Positions 31,914-42,499 of a DNA stretch of 64,000 nucleotides are shown one piece after another. The DNA comes from Paramoeba atlantica (lineage: Eukaryota > Discosea): the NCBI GenBank assembly GCA_977017575.1, contig CDRNVI010000041.1, positions 248,001 through 312,000 on the forward strand, written 5' to 3'. Under the pieces are notes generated by a model. That model was not told the origin of the DNA and did no database searches. It saw nothing but the letters and a program-made list of their open reading frames with translations. Within the stretch, counting starts at the first letter, position 1; the number at the start of each line of letters is the position of its first letter. The position numbers and the translations under genes were made by a program.

Positions 31914-32332
31914 ACCTCGGTTTGCAGACGTTACTTCCATCCCACCACCTGCTCCAGTAGCGTGGCACCGCACTTCCTAACGGGGAGTATGGGGATGTAA
32001 AGGCACTTATGCCATATCGATACTCCACAGAGTATCGACCGTTCAGCGACCAGGCACTTTCCTCCAAGTTTCCCTGCCTTCTCAGGGGAGGCGACATCAT
32101 TGAACAAGGGTAACCGCCTGTTTTACATACATTCATACATACAAAGGCATCTATGCGCCCTGTATTATAAAGCCGTACGTAAAAATCACAGCGTCCCGAG
32201 GACTCAATGCCGATTCGAAACGCAACTAGGCCCTTGAGGTGAGAGAGGCAAAGACGACATTGAAGAAAATCTCGTGAAACGTCGTGAAAGGTCGTCGAAA
32301 TCTCACCACCTGATTCCTCTTGCATTTAAAAA
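31914..32332. other. Probable host intergenic DNA before 5S rRNA
   Basis: No coding gene. Moderately GC-rich, with a small hairpin (GATACTCCACAGAGTATC near 32020) and a B-box-like GATTCGAAACG near 32213. Because it flanks the 5S gene and matches no repeat in the window, it may be host sequence and could hold a small RNA that I cannot identify. Confidence 0.4.
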
Positions 32333-32450
32333 GAGTACAACACTCAGGGTTCCCGAGCGATCGCTCACCTCAGTACTAACTGAGCCTGACGGTGCTTAAC
32401 TTCACAAAGCGAACGGGATGTGGTGTTTTCACCGTAGTATGGTCGTACCC
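32333..32450 (-). rRNA. 5S ribosomal RNA
   Basis: The minus strand reads GGGTACGACCATACTACGG at the 5' end, contains GTGAAGTTAAGCACC and GGCTCAGTTAGTACTGAGG, and ends with CCCTGAGTGTTGTACTC. The first and last nine bases pair to form helix I (GGGTACGAC with GTTGTACTC, including G-U pairs). A TTTTT follows the 3' end (minus strand), the usual RNA polymerase III terminator. 118 bases, normal length, with no visible damage, so likely functional. It closely resembles euglenozoan 5S RNAs as I remember them. It is the only clear host gene here and is transcribed away from the two tRNA-like sequences at 32590-32746. Confidence 0.93.
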
Positions 32451-32589
32451 GGCGTAACTTGTGAAATCCCCACTATGAAAGAAATATTTTCCACGACAAT
32501 CTGCCTCATCCTGAGTGTCCCACAGAGGCGCTACTCACCATGTTTACGCTAGCGCAGTGGCTTCCGGGGTTTTTATCATTCGAAAAGGT
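32451..32589. other. Upstream region of 5S rRNA, no gene seen
   Basis: Non-coding, with no known RNA recognised. Confidence 0.4.
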
Positions 32590-32664
32590 CACACGGGCTG
32601 AGGATCGAACCTCCGTGCAAGTGTTTTGACATTCAGCACATGGCTACAGTTTGCCACGTGTTGC
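32590..32664 (-). tRNA. tRNA-like sequence near 5S (degenerate)
   Basis: The minus strand has a TGGCAAACTGTAGCC A-box-like element and a GGTTCGATCC B-box. An end stem ACACG/CGTGT can form, but the T-stem fits only with a shortened loop and I cannot assign an anticodon. Either a tRNA pseudogene or a divergent tRNA. Confidence 0.4.
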
Positions 32665-32671
32665 GAAAATT

Positions 32672-32746
32672 GACGGGGCGGGAATCGAACCAGGAGTTTG
32701 GTCCGTCAGCCTCCGAAAAGCACGCCCTGCCACTAGACAAGTTTCC
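32672..32746 (-). tRNA. tRNA-like sequence near 5S (second)
   Basis: The minus strand has TGTCTAGTGGCAGGGC (D-arm-like, with GTC/GGC pairing) and GGTTCGATTCCCGCCCCGTC, but the 5' acceptor half does not pair with the 3' half. In tandem and same orientation as 32590-32664. Low confidence as a functional tRNA. Confidence 0.4.
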
Positions 32747-32839
32747 AGGCTGCATTTTGGGCTAAGACTCGTGGAACAACAAGTTCATCAGTTTGACAAA
32801 AGCGAACAATGAGCTCTGGTGGTTGGTAAAGCCCTTGTT

Positions 32840-32877
32840 AACTTTAACGATAAAGATACAGTTTCTGTACCTTGTTG
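32840..32877 (+). other. Spliced-leader sequence at 5' end of family C copy 1
   Basis: 38 bases beginning AACTTTAACG and ending CAGTTTCTGTACCTTGTTG. It is followed by a pyrimidine tract and CAG (32879-32907), which looks like a trans-splice acceptor, then the ATG at 32924. Confidence 0.85.
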
Positions 32878-32923
32878 AATTATTTTCTTTATTTCATCTT
32901 TTCCAGGTACGCGGTTCTTTCTC

Positions 32924-34192
32924 ATGTCTGAAGACGATCTTCTCAAAGCCTCACCTCCGCCGATGGACGACGATTCATTTTTACAAGAGGAAGCAGTACA
33001 CAATAGAGGATCCTGGGACCAGTTTGCTGGAAACGCACATCTCATTAAGCAACGGAGTACGTACAACGAATTGCTCTACACGGCCCCTATTCCTGCGAAC
33101 ATTCCGGAAGAATGGAACATGAACGCCGCCTTGATCTCAACTGAGAACCAGACACGTGATACGGGACAGGTAGATAGTAGCGATGAGGAAACAAACCACT
33201 CACGAGTCATCAGATTACATCATGGACACCAAAAAACGCAATCTGATAGCAACACTATCACTAAAAAGTTTACTCGATGCCAACCATCTTACACACCCCC
33301 AAGCGTCAAAGGGAATCGGGGAATCGTAAAGTCTCATCGAAAAGCGCGCGAACCAGCTACACCTCGAAAAGGGGAAGCGACGGAACATAACCACGAAAAC
33401 AACTCTCCACGCCAAATAGTACAAGGAACTTCCCTTGAAATCCCACCTTCGACGAGCGAAGCAGTTCTCACGTTTCCATCTTCCCAAAACCGTCCGACAC
33501 AAAGGGAGTGCCCCGCAGAAAACTGTATTTGGAAAACTCGTGCCCATGGAGGTCAATGGCAGTCGTACTACAACCACGTTGTTTACCGACACGGAAATAA
33601 CATACCCAATGACTGGTGGACAAAGGAAGGACGATTTCTCTGCGACGCATGCGGTCGTCATTACGATATTAGCAAGAAAACTTCTCATTTGAATCATTGT
33701 AAAATGCAATTTACACCACCCTCCTCGCAGCCGCCCTCACAACCGCAGCAGCCTTCACAGCTGTCAGAGTCCGGGGAAGCCATGTACGATATACAAGGTA
33801 CGCATAGTCTACCGTCCCTAGAGGAAGTTTGCACGACTCAAATAAGCACGTGCAAGGATGTCCCACACCGATGTCGATATCTGTGGACCAGAATTTTTAC
33901 CGCAGCCCTCTCCACCGCGGTAAACGAAAACTCACTGAGAGCCTGGACCCTTCTTGCCTTGCTTCCGAAATGCGTCCTACCAGCCCCGTACCGAGGAGGC
34001 CGCAAAGCTCACAAGTCCTATACCTCCTACATCTCAAAGCGAATGGAACTTTGGATACAAGGCCAATATACCACCCTATGGGCCCAAGCAAATTCGGAGC
34101 ATGACAGGAAGCGCTCAAAAGTGCCGAATAATGAGATTGAGGGTGAAGAAGACAAGGCTGCAATACGGGCTGAAATTCTGGTTCGCCAAGGA
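32924..34192 (+). CDS. Family C protein, N-terminal zinc-finger region (copy 1)
   Basis: 423 codons up to the insertion point. ATG chosen because it is the first after the SL and gives residues aligned to copy 3 (GSWDQFAGNAHL, YNELLYTAPIP). Middle part is charged and low in structure. A C2H2 finger (CPAENCIWKTRAHG...YNHVVYRH, residues about 195-225) and a second Cys/His finger (CDACGRHYDISKKTSHLNHC, about 240-260) resemble the DNA-binding fingers at the N-terminus of R2/NeSL/CRE-type elements. Then STCKDVPHRCRYLW and a conserved block LPKCVLPAPYRGGRK. The frame runs on into the inserted element by chance. Likely role: recognise target DNA. Confidence 0.82.
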
Positions 34193-34212
34193 ACAGTTTC
34201 TGTACCTTGTTG
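34193..34212 (+). other. Truncated spliced-leader at 5' end of family A copy 5
   Basis: The last 20 bases of the SL, placed directly after the 5' target duplication. Confidence 0.85.
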
Positions 34213-34240
34213 GGTCTTGTTGTATTATTAACCCCCCGTC

Positions 34241-36382
34241 ATGGGCATGTTCACCCGCAGTAGGGCGAAGGACACTGGAGCAGCTCCAGAGGTCCTACCG
34301 CTGCCACCTTCCCGGCGAAAGAAGAAAGTACCCGAGGAGCGACCTCCACCGCCACCGCTTCCGCCACCGCCGCCGCCACCACCACCACCAACACTCCGGC
34401 CGCAGCTCGCGCATTCGCCGCCCTCGCCCGCTCCACCGCCATCTCCTCCACATACGCCTCATCGGTCGCCACCTCCAGCGTTGCCGCTGCGGATGTCTCC
34501 GCCAAAGAAGCAAACACCAGAGGAACCGCAGCCGGTGCCGCCCTCGCCGCCAGCCCAAACGCCGCGGCGCTCTCATAAGCCGTCTCCGGTGCCAAGTCAT
34601 CCGCAGTCGCCGCCACAGCAGTTGGAGTCAGCACCACCTTCGCCGTTACCATCACACGCGTCGCTGCGACCTTCTCTGCCGAATCATCCGCAGTCGGTAC
34701 GTTCGCCGCTACCATCGAACACGTCAGCGCGGTTGTTTGCGACCCCAATTCATTCGCAACCGCCGTTACCACAGGCACGGTCGACACCATTGCCTCTGAC
34801 ATCGCACGTGCGATCGTCTCCGATGCCACATCATCCGCAATCGCCGCCACCTTCGCCACCGCAGCCACCTTCGCCACCGCTGCCGCAGTCGCAGTCGGTA
34901 CCGTCTTCACCTCCACCATCTCACGCACCGTTGCAAATCAAATCTCCGACGCACAGTCATCCGGGACCTCCTCCACCGCCACCTTTATCTCCACCGCCGG
35001 TGCCAACGCCGAAGCAGTCGGTCAAGAATCCGCCAAAGAAACCGTCCTTCTACGACACACTCGCCGCACATTTCCCGCCCCGCTTCCCCACGAGGGCCAG
35101 GCGTAATTGTTTCCAAGTCTCTTCACCGACCCCGACACCCCCGCCAAAACAACATACACCGCCCATAGCACTAGTTCCAGAGCCTCCTTCGGCGCCATCT
35201 CAGCCATCTCCGGTCATAACGCCCTCTCCGCCTTCTTTTCCGCCATCATCTCCGCATAAATCTCGTCCGAGCATGCACACAGCATCCCGGAGAGCGATGG
35301 TACGAGCACTGAATGGTGTGAGTGTTGAATCAAAATCTACAGATCTTGAAAGCAAAGGAAGCTCTTCGACACCGTCCCCATTGCCGCCTCCCTTACCAAC
35401 GCCGAACACGCCACCACCTATTATGCACTGTGAGGAGTCGCCCATTGCAAAAGGAGTAACGTACAACTTATACAGAACTCCAATCTTCGACACTGATTTC
35501 GAGAATCCTGAAGAACACACAGTCATTGCTAATAATCCTGCACACGATCAAAGATGCCAAAACACATCAACCCCCTTATTCCCACAAAATACAAATGATC
35601 AAGCACCCATTTGTGTTGATGAGTTTTTCGATTGCCCATCTCCACCAAAGGATACGACGATCTACGAACAAGCAACGAGTATTGTCGTTTCTCCCCGCGA
35701 AAATCAGACATCGAATGCACCTCCACACGAGAATAATCGGACGGGAACCCACCAGCCAAGTGCATCTGAAGAAAATATATCAAAAGACACAGAAGCATCC
35801 ATCGAAGAGTTCGCGATAGGGAACAGTATGATAGAAAAAATACACCCTTCTCAGGAATTCCCTTTGTCCCATCAGCCCATACTGATGTCAACAAAACAGG
35901 CAAAAGCAGATGACACAGTTATGGTGGCGTGGAGTTTCGACTGTCAAGAACAGCTGAACGTATCGAAAGGAACAGTCAAAAATGTGCGAGGAAGAGCTGG
36001 AAAAGGGAAAATAAGCCTGGAGTATTTCGGAATACACGGACACAAACAGGGTAAATCATTCAGTGGCTTCCTTCCTCCACAGTCCAATGTGCGTGTCTAT
36101 CATCTTGTTTGGAAAAACGGGGAAGGAAATTATGATCTTTCGCAAGCCACAAGCGATCCAGAACTCAACGATCCCTCGATGGCGTACAATCACACAACTG
36201 CGGACATGGATTTTGAACCAATCCCGACACAACGAAATATAAGTCCCGAATATGCTTCATGCGTTGTCGCCATATTTCGAGGAATAATTGGTGATTATAA
36301 GGAATGCAACTATGATGAGAAAAATCTTATATGGAATCGCGCCTTATCAGCCGTTAAGTCTCACTCACAACCGTCCAGATAG
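34241..36382 (+). pseudogene. Family A N-terminal region (copy 5)
   Basis: 713 codons from MGMFTRSRAKDTGAAPEVLP. A very long Pro-rich region (residues about 25-270), KKPSFYDTLAAHFPPRFPTR, more Pro/Ser-rich sequence, then the Tudor-like module (TVMVAWSFDCQEQLNVSKG...FSGFLPPQSNVRVYHLVW, about 35915-36115) and ISPEYASCVVAIFR. A frame change near 36360 ends this ORF. The RT part follows in the next frames. The start is supported by the SL leader 30 bases upstream and by the same N-terminus in copies 1 and 2. Confidence 0.82.
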
Positions 36383-37654
36383 CCGAGGCCAGACGCAGAC
36401 GGCGACGTCCACTGAAAGAAAACCTTGAATCGACCACATCGCCTCAACAAGAAATCGACAAACGAGCAATTAAAAAAGCTATTCGATTAGTGCTGGAAGG
36501 TGCAGTCTCAAAAGCCACTAAAGTATTAGACAGGAAAATCAAGCCAAATACTCTATCCGACGAAGAAATTTTCTCCCAGCTTAAAACATTGCATCCGGAT
36601 GGCCCGATTACATTTCAGTTGCCTCATGATGCACCCCAAATCGCATGCATTACAACCGAGGAGCTCCGTTCTGAAGGACGTGGTTTGGCAAAGGGGGCAG
36701 CACCAGGCCCCACAGGACTGACCGACGGCATCATTCGTCTACTGTTAGATGATGAAGTCTGTTGCATAAACTTAAGCCACATGCTTCTCGATTTAATCAA
36801 TGGGTGTCTGTCCAAACAGCTCATGACACGCCTGCGACGCGCTCGACTTGTTGCCCTCCCCAAAGCCGAAGGTCGCGTACGGCCTATTGCGATGGGAGAA
36901 ATCCTCCTAAAGCTTGCTGGCCTTGTTCTGCTGCAACGCAAAGAAGGGACTAGAAAGTCTCTTCAAGCCAATGCAACACGGCGTAATGATGAACGGAGGA
37001 TGTGAACAAGTGGTCCATAAACTACACGCTTTGTACAATGACGGACATGCAATTCTTTCTCTGGATGTCAAGAATGCCTTTAACGTCCCCACCCGCGACG
37101 ACATTGCGAAAGCAATGTTTGCCTTCCACACGATGAAACCATTCCAAAGACTGTTTCACACCGAATATTCAGAGAGCTCGGAGTTGTTATTCTACGGTTC
37201 AAGTGGCAACCTCCATGGAATGGTTAATAGCACAGCAGGGGTCCGACAGGGTTCATCGTTATCTACGTTATACTTCTGTACGTTTTTCCAGCCATTGCTG
37301 GAAACAATGGCACATGAATTTCCCGAACTATATATCTACGCATGCATCGATGACGTAAATTTTGCTTCTAAAGATCCTGCGCTCATTAGCACGGCTTTCC
37401 AGCGTTTTAAGGTACTTCTTCAGGAGAAAAGAATAGAGCTGTCATGCCAAAAATGCGTTTGGTTCACCGGGAAGAATGACATCGCAATGCCTGATACTCT
37501 AGAGTGTCAAGGCACTTCAACAGAAGCTAAAGCCGATAAATTTCTCGGTGCCTTTGTTGGGGAGAATCAATCCGTGAGTTCGAAATTAGTTCAACAACTC
37601 GAAAAACATGACACCATTTTCCGGAGGCTGGAGGCCATGGGCGCTAATAATATT
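36383..37654 (+). pseudogene. Family A reverse transcriptase (copy 5, first part)
   Basis: Starts RRRRRRPLKEN, IKKAIRLVLEGAVSKATKVL, GAAPGPTGLTDGIIRLLL and VRPIAMGEILLKLAG. A frame change lies near 36935-36945, after which it continues with GGCEQVVHKLHALY, LDVKNAFNVPTRDD (motif A), GVRQGSSLSTLYFC (motif B) and the catalytic CIDDVNFAS (about 37345). It stops at MGANNI, where F1 is inserted. Two frame changes in total with the N-terminal part, so it is inactive. Confidence 0.8.
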
Positions 37655-38545
37655 AGGCTCTTCGTTAAACGCGGTGGTTGCTTTCAACTTAGAAGTCACT
37701 CATGCTGCGCGCTTCGCGTTGAAAACTACCGCCGCGTTTAACGAAGAGCCTAAAAAAGAAAATTTAGCCTGGAAAACGGAAAGATTATAGCCAAAAATAG
37801 CCGAATTTCGGGTACAAATGGGGTCATTTTCGCATATTTTTGCTCTCAGAGCACTAAATCCGACATTTGCGCGTGGGAAATCACTCGCAGGCATGAATGA
37901 AAGCCTACCGAACGTATTGGGTAGAGAATGCGACTCCAACCATACCATTCTTTCGACACAAAAATGCCCCTTTAGGTCCGAAAAATACTTTTTCACCTTT
38001 TTTAGTCAAAAATGGGTCATTTTGAGGGGCGCACCACGGTTAGAAGAAGTTATACCTTGCGAAAACAACTGCGTAGAAAGCTAGTGTAGGTCCCAAACTA
38101 TCAAAATACAATAGGGGAAACGATTTTGGAAAAATATTTTTTTTGTCATTTTTTTCGCCAAGTTGAAATTTTTTTCAAAAAAATTTTTCCGAAAAAATCC
38201 GAACTTGGCGGACCCGTCCTGCGGATACGCGGGGGGGTCAACCCCGGGTAGGGGGGTGGAAAATGCGCGCCAAGACCCCGGCTACCCTTTCTGCGGGTTT
38301 GTTTCGAAAACTAATTTTTTCGAAAAAATTTGCTCGACCATGCCCCCCCCCCCTGGACCCCCCCCCTGGACCCCCCCATGGACCCCCCATTTTTTTCAAA
38401 TTTTTTTTTCAGTTTTGGGCCACCGGAGCCCCCTTTTATATTTTTTTCTTCTATTATATTACTGTGTTCCCCTTTATATTTTCACTGTTTTTGTTCACTT
38501 TTTTTTCAATAATCGAGTGTAGAGCGGTAGTTTTACAACCACCGC
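37655..38545 (+). repeat. F1 hairpin-ended element, single copy
   Basis: 891 bp inserted in the family A RT. AATATT lies on both sides (37649-37654, 38546-38551) and the host frame resumes exactly (N-N-I-S-L). Same ends as the pair at 669-2545: AGGCTCTTCG palindrome on the left, ACAACCACCGC hairpin on the right. The C-rich tandem tract has only a few units here. Because all three units are followed by AAT, part of the apparent duplication may belong to the element. Confidence 0.85.
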
Positions 38546-39742
38546 AATATTTCACTACGGTTACTATCGAAAAGCGTTAATGTAAGGCAAAATTACCACA
38601 TAAGGGTGCACCCCCCACAAGCCTCCCTTGACCTGACCAGAAATTTTGACGAAAAGGTTAACAGCGTATTACAGTCATGGTTTGGCAACCTAACTGCCGA
38701 GCAAATTTTATGGATGCGGCTGCCACTAAAGAAAGGTGGCTTAGGCCTGAGTCCAACAGAACCCTTTCGCCAAACGGCATACGAGACCTCTAAAAGCATA
38801 TCTCTTGAGCATTTTAATCTTAATTCAGCTCGGGAGTGCTTACTAGCGGCCCCTAAACCCGTCGGCGAGAATTCGATTACGGACTCCAAGGCCAACACTG
38901 CGTTATACCACGAAAACATTCGTACACGTCTCATGTTGAACCCAAAGACGGCGTCTGCCATCCTGTCCGCAAGCGAAAAGGGGAACCACGAGTGGCTGAT
39001 GTACACTGCACGTTTCGTTCCTTCACAGCAATTCACTTTCGCCATACTGCCGCGATTCAATCTACCACATCCGAACTTACCACCAAACGTACAATGTCCG
39101 GGGTGTCAAGTCACATATGACTCAGCCACAGCACTGCGGCACATCCCTGCATGTACGAAATGTCCGGGAATCAACGCTACAACTAAACACAATGCCCTCG
39201 TACGCTATATATATGGGCTGTGCCTCAAAGCAGGATTGCCGGCTGAACGCGAACCACGACAGTTCACATCTTACAAGTGTATGAAGTGCTCCGAAACAGT
39301 CGCCGAACGTCTTAAAAATGAGCACATGCAGAGGTATACTACGGGACGCATGCATCGCACAGGGCCAGACCTTGTTGTCTACTGGGCTTCTGGGGAAAAA
39401 TTCTATGACCTCACCGTGGTTCATGAATTGGCCCCATCGCATCAAGGCAAAAAGGCCCCCCAACTCATGCGTGACGCGATCTCCCGCAAGCAAAACACCT
39501 ATGTCGCATCAGGTTTGATCGAATCAGGACAATTCGAATGCATACCGATGCTCGCCGGAGGGGCACTTCATAAAAACACACGCAATCTACTATACGCGCT
39601 CGCGGACCGTTGCCAAATGCCTAGAGAAGATGTGATTCAACATTTTATTCTGCATCTCCAGGAACTAAACGGAACAACAACGCATGCTCACATGCGTCCG
39701 TTTCTTTCTTCCAATATGCAGGAAAAGGAATATGGTTTTTAA
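38546..39742 (+). CDS. Family A C-terminal region with endonuclease (copy 5)
   Basis: Open frame after F1: LDLTRNFDEKVNSVLQSWFG, LPLKKGGLGLSPTEPFRQ, CPGCQVTYDSATALRHIPAC...CPGINATTKHNALV, CMKCSETV and the endonuclease core HRTGPDLVVYWASGEKFYDLTVVHELA, then PMLAGGALHKNTRNLLYALA and the end QEKEYGF with TAA. All Cys/His of the two clusters and the Pro-Asp...Asp signature are present. It is separated from the first part by F1 but in the same phase. Confidence 0.82.
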   Translation, partial: NISLRLLSKSVNVRQNYHIRVHPPQASLDLTRNFDEKVNSVLQSWFGNLTAEQILWMRLPLKKGGLGLSPTEPFRQTAYETSKSISLEHFNLNSARECLLAAPKPVGENSITDSKANTALYHENIRTRLMLNPKTASAILSASEKGNHEWLMYTARFVPSQQFTFAILPRFNLPHPNLPPNVQCPGCQVTYDSATALRHIPACTKCPGINATTKHNALVRYIYGLCLKAGLPAEREPRQFTSYKCMKCSETVAERLKNEHMQRYTTGRMHRTGPDLVVYWASGEKFYDLTVVHELAPSHQGKKAPQLMRDAISRKQNTYVASGLIESGQFECIPMLAGGALHKNTRNLLYALADRCQMPREDVIQHFILHLQELNGTTTHAHMRPFLSSNMQEKEYGF

Positions 39743-39906
39743 TATGAGAGAGAAGAAGAGAAGTCTGATTTAACTAATGCAGGCAATCCCAATGAATAAA
39801 AAAAAAGGAGAAGTGACACGTAAACTCCTGAAGAAGAAAAAAAAATTATATATCTAAAGTATATCTCACGGATTTGATGGTTACTGTATATTAGTGAAGG
39901 TCTTAA

Positions 39907-39962
39907 CAAAAAAAAAAAGACCATCGTTTTTTGTAAGACCATCGTTTTTTGTAAGACCATCC
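39907..39962 (+). repeat. Poly(A) and 18-bp AAGACC repeats at 3' end of copy 5
   Basis: Twelve A's, then AAGACCATCGTTTTTTGT twice (39917-39952) and a partial third unit, ending exactly at the AAGGA duplication. Confidence 0.85.
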
Positions 39963-42499
39963 AAGGAGAATTTTCCCGAGGCATGGCTGCCCTTACTGCA
40001 GCTCCACTTGCACCATACAGCGAGGAAACCCTGCTAAAGCTGCAGGAAAAACACCCTAGCCCCCATGGTAATCCCATCTCGTGCCCCCTACCTCCCCTGG
40101 AAGAAGAAGCTTTAAAACTGGACGAATCCGAGGTAAGAAAAGCAGTAGATACCTTCCGTCGCGGATCCTCTGCTGGGGCTATGGGGCTCCGGCCTGAACA
40201 CCTCCAAACAGCGCTTCAAGAGCACGTCGACCAGAATATGAATCCTCTTACGACGCTCACTTCCTTCGTAAACCATCTCCTAGCTGGCAAAGCCCCAGAC
40301 GAAGTGCAACCTTTTTTTGCAGGGGCACGGCTATGCGCACTCGAAAAAGGGGAAGATGACGTGCGGCCTATCGCTGCGGGGGAAACCCTTAGACGTCTGG
40401 TGAGCAAGGCAGTGTGCCTTTCGATAAAAGAAAAAGCAGGATCCTTCTTTGGACGTCGTCAATACGGGGTCGCAGCGTCTGCTGGGGCGGAAAGAGTGAT
40501 ACACCTTTGTCGCCGTCTAATGAGAAATAATGAAGAAAATGAGAACATAACGTTCTGTAAGGTGGATCTTCGGAACGCCTTTAATAACGTGAGCCGACCC
40601 GTCTTCATCTTTCTCACACGAAAGCATTTCCCTGAACTATCCCCATGGGTAGAATGGTGTTATGCCAATCACAGCGGTCTCACATTCGGCAATGATTTTA
40701 TCACCTCGGCAGAAGGAGTGCAACAAGGAGACCCTCTGGGCCCACTCCTCTTCTCCTTGGTGTTAGCAGAGGTAACAGAAGAAATTGCATCAAATTCTAA
40801 CCTACGAACACAATTATGGTATTTAGATGACGGTGTGCTTGTAGGTGAGCCCAAAGAAGTCCGTAAAGCCCTAGACGTCCTCGACGAGATAGGACCGAAG
40901 TGGGGACTCTTCCTGAATCTCTCCAAGTGCGAGGTCATTACCCCCCCAGCATCAGCTCATACCTCCGTTTTCTTTCCTGACATCCCCAGCGATAAAATAC
41001 GGTACGACGGGAACTTCGACATTCTTGGAAGCCCAATAGGCTCTGCGGAACACTGTGCGGAGTTTCTCATGACACACGCGATTGAACCAGCCCGCGAAAC
41101 ATTAGAAGCTACTGCTGTGTTAGAAGATCCCCAAATAGCTCTCGCACTAATACGGCAATGTTCGGGGTTTTGTCAGATGGTGTACGCACTGCGCACCACT
41201 CCTCCCCAAGCCCTTGGAGAATTATGCCAAAAACTTGACTCTCATCTAGCCCAGGCCGTGGAGCACGCAATTTCTCCCTTAGGCGTCGCCGCTCGCGACC
41301 AAATACAACGACCAAAACGCCACGGCGGGTTCGGACTTCGCTCATCAATTCTCCACCAGTCAGCAGCCTACGTTTCTTCCGTCGCGCACGCCGCTAGCTT
41401 GGACAACTGGGACCCCACAGAAGCTGAGGGATTTTCCAGCTCAGCACATGACATAAATGACAAAGTTGGGACTGATCTGGTTGATCCATACACTGGACGC
41501 ATTACCAAACCTAGTGTGCCTGGTGAATATCATGCAAATCGGAGCATCCTTTCCCGCCCAGCGAAAAGAAAACTCGCACAATCCCTCAATCACGCCCTTC
41601 TCCCGGTCTCGACGGATCAGGAAAAGATCATCCCGAGGCAAAAACATCTCAGCCAAGCTATCTCGGATAGGGAATTTCAAACGGCATATTCAAAGGCAGA
41701 CGCAAGAACGCGGGCGCGATGGATCTCGCAGTCCGGAAAAGGGGCCGGAAACTGGGCTTTCGCAACTCCCTCCAAGACCAGAGGCTACGCTTTCACCCAC
41801 ACGGAGTTTCGTACCCTAACACGCTGGTGGCTAGGCATGGACGTCTTCCCCGAAGATCGGCCTTGCCCAGCTGACGGGTGCACCCTTCCCTTGCTCAAGA
41901 ATGGAGAGCACGCTTTGCTCTGCAAGAACGGCCATGGTATCATCTCACGGCACAACGCTCTGGCCCAACAATTTACATCGTTCTGCAGCAGTGCCTTCCT
42001 GGCGCCACAGAGAGAGAAGAGTTTGGGAAATCGGGGTCCTGGGGGGGCTCTCACGAGACCAGCAGACGTATTTCTGCCAACTGCCTCCATCGCCAAAGGA
42101 TCTTTAGCGCAAGGCATGGTCCTAGATTTTGCGGTCACTCACGCACAGCAAACAAAGTATTTGGACTCAGTCCACAATGCTAGCTGGGTGACCCCGGGGT
42201 CTTTTGCCGAGCACTTCGCGGAGACCAAGGCGCGACAGCGACAAGAAGCAGAAAAAGCAGGACACCTCTTCACAGCGATGGTGGTGGAATCCTTTGGTTC
42301 CTGGAGCGAGAGTGCGCTAGCGTTACTCCGGGACATCGGAACCCAACGGGCGAATGCATCCAAAGGGCTCCTTTCACGAGACCAAGCGCGAAACGATCTC
42401 CTAACAGATCTGAACGTGACGCTAATGCGTTCTCAAGCCAGGATGATGGTTTCGCGCATCCGCGTAGAGGACCCAGCGGATCCTTTGGTAGAGGCTTAA
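39963..42499 (+). CDS. Family C reverse transcriptase and endonuclease (copy 1)
   Basis: 843 codons continuing the frame of 32924-34192 (R-Q-G|E-F-S-R-G-M-A-A). RT landmarks: SAGAMGLRPEHLQTAL, VRPIAAGETLRRLVS, KVDLRNAFNNVSRPV (motif A), AEGVQQGDPLGPLLFSL (motif B), LWYLDDGVLVG (40820-40831) and LNLSKCEVI. Then RHGGFGLRSSILHQSAAYVS, a Cys/His cluster CPADGC...HALLCKNGHGIISRH, and the restriction-like endonuclease RPADVFLP...MVLDFAVTHAQQ (about 42055-42150) with a long C-terminal helix region. Ends DPLVEA and TAA. No internal stop. Expected to nick target DNA and reverse-transcribe element RNA in the nucleus. Confidence 0.88.

Larger units (their letters stand above)
34193..39962 (+). mobile_element. 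Family A non-LTR retrotransposon, copy 5
   Basis: Bounded by AAGGA at 34188-34192 and 39963-39967. Starts with the last 20 bases of the SL. Carries F1 at 37655-38545. After an A run at 39907-39918 it ends with two and a half 18-bp AAGACC units directly before the duplication. It differs from copies 1 and 2 (KKPSFYDTLAAHFP block, CIDDVNF box), so it represents a subfamily shared with copy 6 and the N-terminus of copy 4. Confidence 0.88.

Noticed and set aside
32840-32877. SL RNA gene at the start of family C copy 1
   Set aside because: The SL is followed by a pyrimidine tract and CAG, not by GT and an SL RNA intron with T-run terminator, so it is not an SL RNA gene.
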